Shown here: in pieces, positions 1 through 12,541 of the stretch
How positions within the stretch are numbered: position 1 is the first letter of the stretch
How the letters are laid out: every line of letters begins with the position of its first letter
DNA from: Penicillus capitatus
Lineage: Eukaryota; Chlorophyta
Assembly (NCBI GenBank): GCA_965649825.1
Contig: OZ287704.1
Location: 868,001 to 932,000, forward strand
Direction of reading: 5' to 3'
DNA: 64,000 nucleotides
The notes under the pieces: generated by a model
Told to the model about the DNA's origin: nothing
Databases searched by the model: none
What the model saw: only the letters and a program-made list of their open reading frames with translations
Made by a program: the position numbers and the translations under genes

Positions 1-231
1 TGTAACTGCCGGCTGCGGAGACGGACAGGAAGACCACTACATAGAGGCCGGAAATAGGCACCGCTGAGTGGCTGGAGGTGGGTACGCCGTCTGGGTGGCC
101 GGAGGCTGACATGAAGACCACTCCATGGTGGCAGGGCACGGCGGCTGGAAGGCTGCACGAGGTGGCGATGCAGGCCGCGCAGGTGGCGGAGGAGCAGCAA
201 GCTAGCCCTGTTAGGCCAGCCGCGCTCTCCT

Positions 232-382
232 GTCCTCAGAAGAGAGGACCCTCGCGCGCCGCACGGGCCGAGCCTGTGCGGTTTGGTCCCTATTGGGACC
301 AAACCGGACAGGAGCGGTCTGCTCTTCGAGCACATGCTGACCCGTGAGAGCAGTTGTTTGGGCCTTCAAGGTCCAAAACAAC
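232..382. repeat. cluster of three short hairpins
   Basis: Three inverted repeats stand close together. Bases 232-237 pair with 244-249 around a 6-nt loop. Bases 280-290 pair perfectly with 295-305 (11-bp stem GGTTTGGTCCC, loop TATT). Bases 353-364 pair with 370-382 with one bulge. The stretch is GC-rich and has no recognisable protein. Because of the palindromes, short ORFs on both strands give similar peptides here. It may be a mobile-element relic, a structured RNA or a recombination-prone site; the sequence does not decide between these. Confidence 0.6.
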
Positions 383-430
383 TCCTCCCTCTCGGCCCTC
401 TGCATTCCCTCGAAGGCCCTAGGGGGTCGA

Positions 431-2629
431 CGGCCCAGAACCTCCGCGAGAGTCACCTGGGCAAACCTAGAAGACACACAAAGGTAAGAGATCTGTCGAA
501 GAACAGTGCTGTCGCGCGTTTTTGTAAGCACGTGACCGCATGCCTTCGGATTGCGGCGCTAGACGCATGCATGTGCACAGCAAGCGTCCAGCGCCGCAGT
601 CGAGGTGCTCCGATGCGCGCGAAGCGTCGACAGGGCTTACGGCTTTCCAGGGTAGCCGTAATCGTCCTCGGTTGTCATTCGCTCGTCCGCCATCGTCGTC
701 GAAGTAGATCGCCGAAAACAAAGCGCAAGAACTTAGAAAACAACAGCAGAAACCCGAAACTCGAGTGCGGAAGGCTCTGCGACAGGACCTTTTTTAGGCC
801 GCCTCGGTTGCTGAGCGCGGCCTGCGGGTGGCGGCTGCGAACTGTAGCCGTTTGGCGCCGCCTGCATGCGCCGACGGACAAAGAAACGGCCGCCAGACGT
901 CCAGAACGCAGAATGCTGTCGTCGAGATGCGCAACGCGAACGGGAGAGCGCTTCTGGATACTTTGCAAGGTGTTTTACAGGGAAAATTGTTTACAGTTTG
1001 TCGGCATGCTCCTCTGTAAGTGTAACTCGCATGCGTTTTCCGCAGCTTTTTTGATGCCATCTCAGAACGGCGAACCGTCAGAAGTCAGCTCCGCGTTACC
1101 TGAGCAGAGGAACGAAGCGGGCGTTTTCTTTCACGGAAGCGGCACGCGCTCTTCGTCGAGGCGGCCGTCTCTTGCGGACGTTTCCGTCGCAAACGCCGTC
1201 GAGAAATCTTCCTGTGCGGTGTAACGCCAGTCGGTTCAAGAAGTTGTCGTTGGTCCTAACTCCTTTGAACATGGAGGGTGTAACAGAACGACCGGTCTTC
1301 TGCGACAACCAAACAGTCACGAGAGCAAGGTAGGTTTCAGTTCGCGTTCACGCAAGACGTCGAGTGTTTTGGAAGTCGCCAGGTCGCTCCGGCAAACGAA
1401 GTTCTATCGCGTTTTACATCAGACTTGCAGACTTGTCTGTCTGTGTAGCCAATGACGACTTCTTCTGATCAAAAGCACTAGAAATCGGCGGAGTCTTGAA
1501 AAGAGTGTTTCTAGATACGTGGATCTCTCTGTGGTGCTGCAGCAAGCGAGTGGTATCGAATGCAAGCCGGATGCCAGACAGTTTGGACGATTACGATCGA
1601 CTGACGACTGTATGCAGGTGAAGCAGTCAGAGGTCTTTCTCTGGCCGAAAGGAGGTGTGCGGTGACGCTAAAATAGGCAGATAAAGTCTGTTCTCGACTG
1701 CAGTCGGTGTTGCAGTTCTCGTACCGGCAGCCGTTTTCAGGAAGATTCTATGGCATCTTGCATGTGCTGTCCTCTTCTGGACGCGATCGCCTCAAGCGCG
1801 GATGCGTTAGTTCAACGAGACAGTGAGGCACTAGATATAAGGAGTATTGCCATTAAATCGCGTTTGCTTCACGGGGTCAGTGTTCGAAAACTCAAAAACA
1901 CGTGTTAGAACAACGACGGAGTTTCAGTGTTCGTGTAGCCAGATAGAAGGTTCATCCTTAGGACGAATGGCCAACGTTCACATGCATGATACAGGTACCG
2001 CAATAATCTATGTGGGGGACAATTCGTTGGGGACGCTTTGGGTTTACCTGCCTATTGACTCGTTTAAGGTATCATGCTAGCAAACTTGTTAGAATCTTTC
2101 AGTGCTGAAACGCTCAACACATCTCTTTCACTCTGGTGTCGTGGGTACACAACAGCTGTTTTCTCGTATTCCTTAACCCTCTGTTCGGTTTTTGTGGGCA
2201 GTCTCTCCGTTGTATTTTCGTAAGCCCGTTTGCCTGCAATAGTCAGATCTTCTAACTGTCACGCGTACTCTCGTCGCGACGTGTACCAACCATTACAATT
2301 AACTTGACGTTTTCTTGAGAACAGTCGCAGTTCGCGGCACCATGTGCACGTCTCTTTCAAGTTCTGTTCTCCGCACTAAACCATCACTTTCCTTCGCAAA
2401 GAGACGATCGTTCCGGAGCTTCAGTGAAGATGAACGCTCTGGATGGCGCTTCCGACCTCGCGGCCGCGTATCCAGACAGCACGCTTCTACGAGGCAAGAT
2501 CGAAGCCTTTTCTTTGAGCCTGTTACACGTGTCCGTGCAAATCAGGCGCCTAGTAGACGAACTGAGCGCCGTCGGAGAAGACACCTCAGCGGCAGATCAG
2601 CGACTCAGTCCAGACTTCGGGCAAGGACA
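431..2629. other. no gene recognised; 5' flank of the KMO-like gene
   Basis: The open frames here (for example 283-1224 on the plus strand) are arginine- and serine-rich, overlap open frames on the other strand and resemble no family I know. A 71-codon frame at 2424-2639 starts with a good ATG, has an amphipathic leucine-rich centre and overlaps the start of the KMO-like gene in another frame. It could be an upstream ORF or an alternative first exon. I see no RNA gene. Confidence 0.4.
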
Positions 2630-4515
2630 ATGGATCTAATGAACTTTCTTTTGCTATGTGTGATGGAGAACAGAGATCGAGACAACTCATCCTACAAGTA
2701 CTCTGGAAAGAAGGCCGTTGTCATAGGCGCATCAATGGCAGGTGTGATTGCAGCTGCGTACCTCGCAAAACAGGGATTCACCGTCAAGGTCGGCCAGCCA
2801 CATCTCCAGTGCACCTGTCCATTTTTGAGTGATCTAGGTCTACGAGGGACGCGGAGAACCCAAAGAAAAGGATTATTTTCGCAAAAATGCCCCCACAGTC
2901 CGTATATTACCGGATGCTGTCGCTACGGTGAAAGATGTCGGAGTTCATCTGCCATACGATGGTTACAGAAATGGAGTGCACAGTTTGAACGGTCAATGAA
3001 CCGCGTACTAGATCGGGGTCAAAACCAGCTGGTTGTTAGGTGGTGCTTCTTTTGTGGCAGGGAAGCTGGAGTATCGAAAACCTCTCAAAAACCCTTCTTC
3101 CTTTTCGTGTGTCGGCGAAGCGAATCAATACGCAAAGATCTTTGAGGAAGACGTGAAAAAGAAATGGTCTGACAGTGTCGAATTCCTCTACAATCATAGA
3201 TGCACAGTATGCCGTCTGCTCTGATCAGACTTAATGACGATTGCATGTGGTCGACAGAGCATCGATTTCGAGACGAAACAGTTAGTCTTTGAAGGAAACG
3301 AAGGAAGCAACGTGGAAGAGCAGTACGATCTGTTGATCGCTGCAGATGGCGCCCGATCGTTCGTCAGGCAGAAGCTGCAGCAGTACGACAGCACCTTTGA
3401 AGTCAAGAGCTTCCAACACTATGGAAGCTTCAAAGTCATGCGCGATCTACCATTCCTCGGCGAAGATGGTAAGCTCATTTTTCTCTTCACTGCGAATGGT
3501 TATCGATTTGTATCATTATGTCTTCAGAGGAGGTGATGAAGGGTGTTCGACCAGGGTTCGTCATGTTCTTTACCGCCAGAAAGGGACTGGTCTTTGATGA
3601 CAGCGGGCCTGGACAGGCCGTTTTAACATTCTTTCGCACGTCCGAGAAAGAGACTGTTCACGTCAACATTCTGGCCAAAACTAAAACCTTTGAAGAGATC
3701 AAGGGCAGGGAACGAGATTGGCTGAATGATGTCTTGCCCTCATACTTTCCTGAGGTGTCAACACATAAGAAGCCATGTAATGCCGTCTTTCTTATCTTGT
3801 CTTGTCTTGCAGCAATGGGCTGAAGACATTAGCCAGAAGATAGGAGAGGTTGCGGCAATTCCTATTCCTGCCATCAACGAACTCTCTCGGCTCTATGGAC
3901 CGGCCACCATACTCATCGGAGACGCTGGACACAGCGTGACCCCAGCTCTGGGAATGGGGTAACATCGACTTTTCTTTCAACCGTCGAGCCGCTTATCATA
4001 GAGCGAACATGGCTCTGATGGATGCAAAATTCCTCTATAAAGCCCTGAATAAAGCAGGAGGGAACGTGGACGCAGTCGGAGAGATTTTCAATGATCTTCG
4101 TTGGACAGACGTGCGCAGTCTTCAAGATCTGCAGATCGTGAATCAGGCTATCCCGAGAACGGATTCTTGCAAACGGTTCTCTGGTTGTAGGCTCTCGAGT
4201 TTGAAGCCTTCTCGCTGCCGTTTCCCGAAAACTGGAGAAGCTTCGTTGGATGGGTGCATGTGAATGTGATTGGAAGTTTGCGCCGCATCTTCCCCGCTCT
4301 AATCACCCCAGAACTGTATAGTCGCGTCGACGCGGGATCGATAACGTCGAGAAAGGCGCTTCAGATTGTAAAACGCGACGCTGTCATCTTTTCAGGTAAC
4401 CACTCTTATCTCTGCTGCTTTAATTCAATGCTTTACCATAGTTGCAACCATTATACTGGTAGCTTTGCTAACTGGGTACGTTTTTGTTCCTACACTGAAG
4501 CCTTTCATCTCTTGA
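2630..4515 (+). CDS. kynurenine 3-monooxygenase-like FAD monooxygenase
   Basis: Multi-exon gene for a class A flavoprotein hydroxylase. Near the N-terminus is a Rossmann FAD-binding motif (VVIGASMAGVIAAAYLA) followed, after a ~47-nt intron, by the acidic end of beta-2 (VYEGRG). The middle exon carries DLLIAADGARSFVR, the DG motif. A later exon carries the second FAD motif ILIGDAGHSVTPALGMG. After it come DLRWTDVRSLQDL and ITPELYSRVDAGSI, which match the order in kynurenine 3-monooxygenases. The last exon (to the TGA at 4513-4515) encodes a hydrophobic helix, VATIILVALLTGYVFV, like the C-terminal outer-mitochondrial-membrane anchor of KMO. Family role: NADPH-dependent hydroxylation of kynurenine to 3-hydroxykynurenine. 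The substrate is inferred; another aromatic monooxygenase with the same tail remains possible. The start at 2630 is the first ATG in frame; 2639 and 2663 are alternatives. Confidence 0.72.
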
Positions 4516-4760
4516 GCTCGATTGTTTTTCCTTCTCTCCCCCGCACTTTAGTTACACAGTTTACTCATTTGGCGTCTTTCGCAAACAAGTGACGTACTTT
4601 TCAAGAGACCTTATAGCCGAGAGACTTGTTTTGAACAACGGAAGCCTTCTCCAAGTCTGCAAATAACCATCTAGCAGTTTGCAATGGATTTTTAATCTGT
4701 ATTCTTCGAGATAGGTGTGGGTGTCGCTGCTTCTCTCGCAGTATACAAAGGTCGCTTGAC

Positions 4761-5637
4761 GTGACAGATAGCACATTGACAGCAGTTGACAGCATTCTCG
4801 ACTTGCCACGTCAATGGTCGCCGTTCTGTTTTCTATTGCGATTTTCGGATAGGACGATGTCGATCTGCAGAGATTTCTCCATAGCGTATGCACAGTGGTG
4901 TCGGCACCTCGGTATCGAACACGAGGTAATAAATTACGGATCGATCTTCGCGAGGCTTCTGCACTTCCAGGATGCTCTGCCCTTCTTCAATGGTCGACAA
5001 TTACAGTTAGAAGAGCTGTGGACGGCTGTCCAACATTTTGGCGGATCACGCCGCGTGTCCGAAGGACGTTTATGGGCCACTGTCGGTCGGCGTTTCGATC
5101 CACCGCCGACAATGACGAACTTCTCGTACAGAATCAAGCAACTCTATGCAGAATACCTACTCGAATTCGAACGGGTATGTTCATTTCAAAAAGGACGCAA
5201 GCTAAGAATGCCAAGAATCTCGGCGCAGAGCCTCGATCCTTTGTGCGCGATGCTGTCGCCGTCGGATATGACGCAATGCCGACGATTCCACTTGCGGGCA
5301 GGCGATGAACAAGACAGGCTGCCGGACTGTCTCTTGTCGAGCCGACCAGCAGGATCATGGTATGGCTCTCTCGTATCTTCACTACCTTTCTAACCTCGAT
5401 TTCCAAAGGAATCTTCCGGTGACGCGTATTATCAGCGGAACTTTCATTCCTGTGGACGACGCTCGCTCAGGCGTAGACTCGCCAGTGACAAGTAGCGCCA
5501 GAGATAGTGCCTTAAATGATTGCGATGCACTACTCTTATCGCTCGAAGTGACAGCTCAGCGAGCAAAGGACATGCTCGAAGCTTATGACACTTCATTTCA
5601 AGAAATACTATCGGAGATGTCCGATGCGGAACTATAA
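4761..5637 (+). CDS. ARID (BRIGHT) DNA-binding domain protein
   Basis: Two exons, 4761-5359 and 5409-5637, joined by a 49-nt GT-AG intron in phase 2, give about 275 residues. The ARID domain occupies roughly residues 70-140: FQDALPFFNGRQLQLEELW, then AVQHFGGSRRVSEG..W..V, then PTMTNFSYRIKQLYAEYLLEFE. This shows the family's helix pattern with the conserved GG, W and terminal LxxYE-like region. No second domain is recognisable, and the tail is acidic. ARID proteins bind DNA and usually act in chromatin remodelling complexes in the nucleus. The start is the first ATG of the open frame; ATGs nearer 4857 are also possible. The partner complex cannot be told from this window. Confidence 0.75.
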
Positions 5638-6548
5638 GCTCCCGAGCGTCTTGCTGGCTGTCTGACAATTGCTGTTGACAGAACTCGCCTGTGCCTTTTT
5701 AATGGAAACGCAGACCTCGTCCGTCAAGATTCAACTCTGTGTGCCACTTCTCTAATCATCAAATGATGACCTCCTCCTGCTGTCTTGTTTTCGATCCATT
5801 GTTTGACGAGTGTAAGCACGAACGGAGAATTTTCCCGCACATAACACTCAATTGTTTAACCAAAGGTGAACAGACTTGACGGGCGCCTGGCTCCACAACA
5901 TCAGTTCGTCGATGCTTGTGTCGCCGGAGAAACTGTTTAGTTCATTACGTACGTCTGAAATGTCACGTCAGCCTTCTTCTTGGACCTCGTGCTTGGTCGC
6001 GTCGATAGTGACAGCACAACACGACTGGAAATCGTCCGCACGCGCTCAGCAGATTTCCACTTTTTTAAATTGGAAACTTAACAAACGTTTCATGACACTC
6101 TCGTCTGACATCCATCTGGCCACCGCAGCATCATTGTGTGCATCAACAAGACATCATTGTTGATTCTTGCCTCAGATGAATCGTCCAAACAACAAAGTAG
6201 AGAACTAGTGCCAAATGGAGTAGTAGAAAGCATCAAAAAACAATATCAAATACAGGATTAAACCATCAGCGTCCAGTTTGCGGCCAGAATAATTTGCAAA
6301 GCTCCCGATAGATTGCAGAAGCTAAGCTCCAATGAAGACCACTGGACAAATGTAACACTCCTCTACTGTAACCCAGATAATTTATTACTTGATACAGGAG
6401 AATACATACTCTCCGTTGCGTTTCAAAAAGGAAACCGTTTTGCTGATTCATATGGCATTGCAAACTCATCATCCACCTGTGTGCCTTTAAGGCTTCATTG
6501 AGTTTCTTGAACCATCAAGCATACAAACATATAAAGTCACAATTGCGA
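5638..6548. other. convergent 3' flanks, no gene seen
   Basis: About 0.9 kb lies between the ends of the ARID gene and of the minus-strand gene that stops at 6549. Short open frames (for example 5876-6163, which lacks an ATG) show no family resemblance. I see no RNA gene or repeat. It is AT-richer than the neighbouring coding sequence, as expected of 3' untranslated sequence. Confidence 0.5.
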
Positions 6549-8036
6549 TTACTCGATCAGATATTTATTCACAACACTTTGAAGCAGGTACCTCTCCATC
6601 AAAGCAGTGTGCAGAGACTCGTCTCTCTTCTCCCTTCTGCGACTAGGTGCAGCACTCAAGAAGTCCACTTCCTTCGGTTTGTCTGACTTCTTTTTCTTCT
6701 TTTTGTCGATCGATTTCAAGCGCAGCAACGGAACTCCGGATGAAGGCATCTGCTTTGCCTTCGGAATCTCAGTGTCCAATTCGAAAGCAGGATTGACAAA
6801 TCCTTCATCCTTCGTTACCTCCAGAATCTCTGGCTGCGTCACGCTAACTTTAAAGCGAGAATGTGTGGTATCTTGGCGAGCGAACACGCTCGGTGAACTG
6901 AGGCTGCTTTCCGATTTGTTATCGTTGTCGTTGATAATCACGCTTTTCGTTTCATCGATGTGGTATTCCAATTCGCTTCCGTCTTCGTCTTCTTCGACGA
7001 TATTGTCCAAAAAAGTAATGGGGAAAGACTCCACTCGCGATGCTTCCATTTCAGTTAACAGCTGCTGCATAGGAACAGGGTTCTTCGCAATCATATCCGG
7101 CAATGAACTCTCTGCCTTCGTCTCTTTGTCCGATGTCGATCGGAACAATCGTGGAGTCGGCTAAAAACAAAAACCACTTCGCGAAACAGCCACCGAGAAA
7201 CGCCAAGTTACCTGAAGCTGAAGTGCGTGCAAGGCATCTGGATTCAGAAGACCAAATTCCAGAACAGAGCTGTCAGCTTTCTCAACTCCACCGACGAGAG
7301 AATCCAGTCGGATCATTTTGTTACGTTCTTTAAAACTCGCGACGCGTTCGGACATGTCTGAGTGTCGACGAGCATGTCTCGGTCCAGTATAGGCACTGGC
7401 GTCCTCGTCACAGTAAAGACTTCCTTCAGGGGTCCCCGACATCTCCAGTCGGTAACTCAGGGCGGATCCCATGTGTCTCAATCGAACCGGTTTTTCCAAA
7501 GTGCACGAACCGACCTCGGAGTCATCGTGTGCGTAAGGACACAAGTAAGCCGCATTTGCATAAGGCGAATTCTTTCCCGAAGGAAGCCTATCGTTGCGGG
7601 ACAGACATGTGAGCATGGTGCGTGTTGCGATTTCAGAATCGTCCCTGGAGCAGAAGGAGTTTCCTCGGGCAATGTTCGGCACATTCTGAAACGCAAAGGC
7701 ACTCGGTGCCAAGGCCACATCTACATCGATTTCTGACGCATCCACAGAGGGAATGCGTTTATGCTCTCGCAATCTCGACGACATGCGCCGTGTGAATTGT
7801 CGTTTGGTCAGGCGCAGACTCGGTTGGGGACTTGCAGAGGGTGCTCGGAAACTTGAGCCGTCAAATCCTGGGTTGGCGAAATAAACCTCATTCAGCACAT
7901 CTTCATAGTAATCCACATGCTCCTCCAGATCTCCCACTTCGGATAACGCCTCCTCCTCCTCTATCTCGGTTTTTTGTTCAGGTCTGCCTTCGTCGACATC
8001 GCGTCTTCTGCCGAAGAGGAAGCCGAACGGCATCAT
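6549..8036 (-). CDS. acidic serine-rich protein of unknown function
   Basis: Two exons (8036-7212 and 7160-6549) joined by a 51-nt intron in phase 0 encode about 478 residues. I chose the ATG-ATG at 8036-8031 (MMPFGFLFGRRR); an in-frame ATG at 8096 would add 20 residues. After a basic, aromatic N-terminus the chain is rich in acidic residues (EIEEEEALSEVGDLEEHVDYY), Ser/Arg stretches and low-complexity sequence, with a lysine run (DKKKKKKSDK) near the C-terminus. No transmembrane segment, catalytic motif or known domain is visible, so it is probably largely disordered. The short basic motifs could serve nuclear localisation, but that is a guess. It lies downstream of the zuotin gene on the same strand. 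Confidence 0.6.
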
Positions 8037-8326
8037 GTTTCTACAAAATCCGGGTCGCGAACAAAGCTCCAGGGGGTTTATGGGAAACATCAACAAAACG
8101 TATGTCGTGCTGAGAAAAACGATAAAAACGATGAAATAAGGTACAGCAAAACAAAACAGCTTGAGTCAGTCACTACCTGACTCGACGGTTCCGCGGTGTT
8201 TTCTTGCTTTCAACGTTGACGCGAGCTTTCTTGCAAATAAATACAGTGGACAGCAGATTCGGGGGAGGACTGAATGGGAAACTGTAGGCGGTTAAATTCG
8301 CAGAATGCACGCGGGTTTTTACCAAA

Positions 8327-10654
8327 TTAAGCAGTTTGTGTCTCCTTCTGTTCGCGAAATGACTGCCTAAGTTCCTTGAACTTTCTAAAGCATTCTGCCT
8401 TTGTCTTCCCCGGGACTTGCTCTGCAATTTGACCCCATCTATCCGACGCCTCTTTCCCAATTGCTTTCAGTGCTTTCACCAATGCCAGTTCCTGGTCCTT
8501 CGTCCAGCATAAACTATCAGCTGCTGAGTTGGTCATCTTCCCATCACCTAGTCACATCAAATGTAACCGTCAATTTCTTCCGCGTGTTAAGACAGCACGC
8601 CTTGTGTGTTGCATTTTCTGTCGAGCTGGACGTCTGTAAAGGACTCTTCAGCTTTCGTGGGTGCTGAGGCGATTCCGCGGTCCTTTAGGGGGGCTCGCCA
8701 ATTCTGCTGTGCTTCGAAGCGCTTTGAACTGGCTCCTTGTCTCTCTTTGACCATCTGAAGAACTTCTTCCAATGTACGAGTCCTGACGTAGTCTGTCACT
8801 TGATCCCATCGCTTTCGGGTCCCCTGCCCAGCAAGACCTTAAAAACTCGATATCGGCATTCCACGCGCACTTGGGGAAACTTGTTCAATGCCTTGTCCAA
8901 CATCTTGAGCTCCTCTTCTGACCACTCGCCTCCGAAGCCTTGTGCCTTTTTCTTGCCTTCTTTCTGCGCTTCCTCGAATGCTTTGCGAGCGGCTGCCCTT
9001 TCCGCTGCCTTCTTCTTCTTTTCTTCCTCTTCTCGATGTTGCAGCGTCTCAAGGGTATGCTGTCAGACGTACCGTATCTGTCTCAGAAGATTCCTCGTGC
9101 ATTTGTCGCGCACCTTTAACACAGATTGGCATTTGGTGAGATTTCTGGTCTTTTCATTCTCAAGAAAAGTCGACAGTTTCTCAAGTTTTTGCCGATCGAG
9201 CCCTCCACAGATGAAATCCAGATCTGCGTTGTCTAGTAATGGCGCGCCATCGTTCATGCAGAGATCCCGAAGTCGGCGGCGCTGCTCTTTCAAGGCACGT
9301 TTTTCAGCCTCCCTCTCTTTCTTCTCCTGCTCTTGCTGTTGTAGCCTTGCCTCTTCTTGTTCTTTGAGCGCAGCAGCCTTTTCATCTGCCAGCTTCCTTT
9401 CTGCTTCTTCGGCCTCTGCACGCGCTCTGGATTTCTCTTTTTTCTTCTGCAGTCTACAGCTCATGGCAAACTGTCGTTTTGAAATGTGGACAGACACATG
9501 GACGACAGCGACCTGGCCTCCTTTTGCTCCTCTCTATGTTGTGCCACACGAGGATCAAGACGAAAAGCACTCTCCACGAATTCACGAATGCGTTTGCCTT
9601 CGTCCTTCTTCGCCTTCTCTCTCAGTTTCTGATTCTGTCGTTCGATCCATCTCTTATGCTCTCGCGATTCCGCTTGTGCCGGATCTTCTTCATCGGGGTG
9701 CGGAAACTCTCTCCACGACTTAAAAGCGTGCCAGAAATCATAGAAGCGCGAAACTGTATCCCAAGGGACCGATGCATCTCCCAACTCAGGAACTTTCCTG
9801 TCAACGGACCATCGAGCATAACGCCGGAAAGCTGGCGCATACACCTACATATAATTTAATCACACATGTGCTCAGAAAAACAGCAACATCGAATTCTCTC
9901 ACCTTGAAAAAATCAGCAGGATCACAGTCCATAGGAAGTGTATCATCGAATGCGTCTGTCGAATCGTACAATCGTCGCTGCGTTTCATTCGATAGCACTT
10001 CATATGCTTGTTGGATTTCTTTGAATTTCTCTTCCGCTTTATTCCTTTCTTCTTCGGAGTGACTGGCAAACTTGTCTGGATGCATTTTAAGACACATCTT
10101 TCGATAAGCTGAGCAAAGTGTGATATCAATCGCGTGAAAATGTGTGAGATGCTGTCCTACCTTTGACTATTTGATCATCCGTTGCCATCCATCGTTCCTG
10201 TTCCAATCCCAGAAGCTTGTAATAATCGACATCTGCTGAGCTCTTGACAGTATTTTTCGGTTTCCTTGCTTTCTTCCATCGCGTTCTGTATTTGGCAGGT
10301 CACACAGTTCGATTGAGACAGCACGTGACTTGCCCAGAAGGAGGTGTATCACCAAACATGCCTGTCGCTTCATCCTGCTCCACTATCTCTTCAGTCTCTA
10401 ATTCGCATTCAGATTCGTCACTCGTCGTGGAGTCATTCTCCTCTAAACAAACGAGGATGCGTCCGGCAAACCTGAGATGCGATGTGTCATGTACCGATGA
10501 GACCGGCTTGAAGCAAAGCATAGTGATGAAAGACACTGCCCGCCGCTTCTTTGCCGTAATTTTTCGTCAGAGCCGTGAGAGAACGCAGATATTGGCTTTC
10601 TCCATTAGGCAGCAACGAAACATCGTGCTTCAGCAAAAGTCGACGTGTGGACAT
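8327..10654 (-). CDS. DNAJC2: zuotin / DNAJC2 (MPP11) ribosome-associated J-protein
   Basis: Multi-exon gene with the full DNAJC2 layout. The J domain (10097-10240) reads [19 protein letters not shown], then an intron, then [14 protein letters not shown] with the essential HPD, and ends ...[17 protein letters not shown]. The zuotin homology region follows ([33 protein letters not shown]-like HKRWIERQN). Next is a charged coiled coil rich in Glu, Lys and Arg. Two C-terminal SANT/Myb-like domains follow: [25 protein letters not shown], and [20 protein letters not shown]. Plants and animals carry these SANT domains; yeast Zuo1 lacks them. The protein works with Hsp70 at the ribosome exit tunnel to fold nascent chains. 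The 5' end is uncertain: an ATG at 10654 opens a frame into the acidic N-terminal exon near 10536. The gene ends just beside the edge of the tandem duplication. Confidence 0.9.
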
Positions 10655-10863
10655 CAAAAGAATCGATCATTTTGTTCATCCCTTCGTCATGCATTCCGTG
10701 GCTCGGTCGTTAGCATCCTTTGATCTCTTTGAAGTACAGCGATCGCCGAAGCTACGAACGTATTCTCCGCGACGACATCTCTACATCGAAACGCAGAACA
10801 ACACGGTCTCGCTCCTTTCACGCCGAAAGTCCATTCTCTTTCTCTCTTGACGTGTAAGGCATA

Positions 10864-12432
10864 GTGGCGGACAGGTATGAACAAAGACTGCCGCCCTTTC
10901 GCCGATGTGCAGCCACACAAGAGCCAGGAGATGGTGAGACGATAGAAGAAAGGTTTCAGCGTTTCAAAGAAGAGATACAGCACAAAAGAGAGCAACTCAA
11001 GAAGCAATCTATTCGCACTGCTGCTGATGTTGTTACAACAATGAAGTGAGATACCTCTTTCTCACACTTTTTGAGTGAGAAGTGTGGAGGAACGCACTGA
11101 AGATCGATGATCTGCCACCATTGCCAGATGTAATCAATCAGTCAAACTGGATGCGTTCAGTAAAAGAATTTATCCATGATTTCTCTCGTCGCTTCGAAGA
11201 TATACTGAAGAGAATAACGATATTTCCAGAAAATGACGCCGAAGATGCAAACGATGAAGTAAGCGTTCTCTTCATCGGGGGAAGACACATCTAACCGTTG
11301 GTTGCAGTTGGATACCGAACTCATTGAACGGCTTACGACAATAATGCCTCAGTATCGATCGATGTTTGCTACAGCGGTTGTTGCAGGCAATCTATTGATT
11401 TCGGCTATCATGGTGCTTTCTGCCGTATGGCTTGTCAAGATCGGCGATGTCGATGCATTCGAGAACTTTGGATTTCCAGCAGCAGGTCTCTCTCTTCTAC
11501 TGAACGACGAGAGACGAGGGATGGTGCGTTAGGGTGGGGATTGAACTGGCTGCTGTGGACGGCACCTTATGGCATCGTCATGCAAGTGCTGTGGAATACA
11601 TCGCTGTCTGAACGATGGAAACCGTTAAGGGTAAGGAGCCATCTCATGTGCTATTCTATGTGTCCTTGATGTAAGGCCTTCAAATTCGCAACGTACTTCT
11701 GGAAGTTTAAAGATGAGTTCTATTGGAATCCGAGAGAGTACAGCGATAGAACCCTGCTGATTAAGTCCCTTGGAGAGGCCTGGTTAGAGACGGTCTTGTT
11801 TCAGGGCGTCATGCTTGGTCTTATCCAAGGGGTCTTTTCAGGTGACAACACCCATACATTCATACACCGCACACGGATGTGTCTTCCTAGCGGATTTCAG
11901 CGCAGACATTGAAATGCCGGGAGGATTCGCAGCATCGACTTCTTTACTGTCTCTGTTCCACCTTCCGATTGAAATCCTCACGCTGTGCACCATTTGCGGC
12001 GCTGCAAATCTCTTATCAGGTTCTGTCCTGCTATTGCTTGTCTACGTAATGCATTGCCTGTCGTATGTCCTGTTCAGATCTGTCTCTCGTTTACTCCGTC
12101 GAAGATGTGGTTACTCGTGATGAGCCAATGCCTTTGTACGATGAAGATCCGCGAAGCAGAGCCGAAACTGTCGAAGATTTCATTCTCCTGAGCGATGATC
12201 AAGTCACACTCCTCCTCTCCTTAATTCACACACTTCTGTCTTGCTCTCTTAGATCACCAGACAACGAGCAACGCTGACATTCGGTTACCATTTCCTCACT
12301 CTCGGTTACCTCACCATCGAGGCGCTGTCGATGAGAAGCCTCTACACGTCGATGCTGACCCTGGCGATGGGTCACTACATCATGCTGAAGGGCATTCAGC
12401 GAAGTACAGGACAGATTACAGAGAACGACTAA
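10864..12432 (+). CDS. multi-pass membrane protein, duplicate copy 1, start codon lost
   Basis: Unknown family. Several exons can be matched one to one with copy 2. They encode a basic N-terminal segment (ADRYEQRLPPFRRC; EERFQRFKEEIQHKREQ), then NALKIDDLPPLPD. At least four hydrophobic segments follow: FATAVVAGNLLISAIMVLSA, GLNWLLWTAPYGIVMQVL, ETVLFQGVMLGLIQGVF and SLFHLPIEILTLCTICGAA. The protein ends in ITRQRATLTFGYHFLTLGYL..IMLKGIQRS and a TAA at 12430-12432. At the position where copy 2 has ATG (12904) this copy has GTG (10864), with an in-frame TAA 7 bp upstream. The next in-frame ATG comes only at the end of that exon. The copy may therefore be a pseudogene in progress, use a non-AUG start, or have another first exon. 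The later exons stay open. Confidence 0.5.
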
Positions 12433-12541
12433 GAACGCTTTGTACGTGTCATTCCGTTTGCCAGATAGACAACCAAAGAAAACGAGAATGGATCACCGTC
12501 AAACAAACAGCTGCGTCCACCAACTGCGTCGCCATCAGACC

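Noticed and set aside
283-1224. 313-codon open frame at the left end
   Set aside because: Composition is Arg/Ser/Cys-rich with no domain, overlapping frames are open on the other strand, and the hairpins inside create the apparent coding sequence.
5876-6163. 95-codon plus-strand frame after the ARID gene
   Set aside because: It has no ATG at its start and no recognisable feature; probably 3' untranslated sequence.
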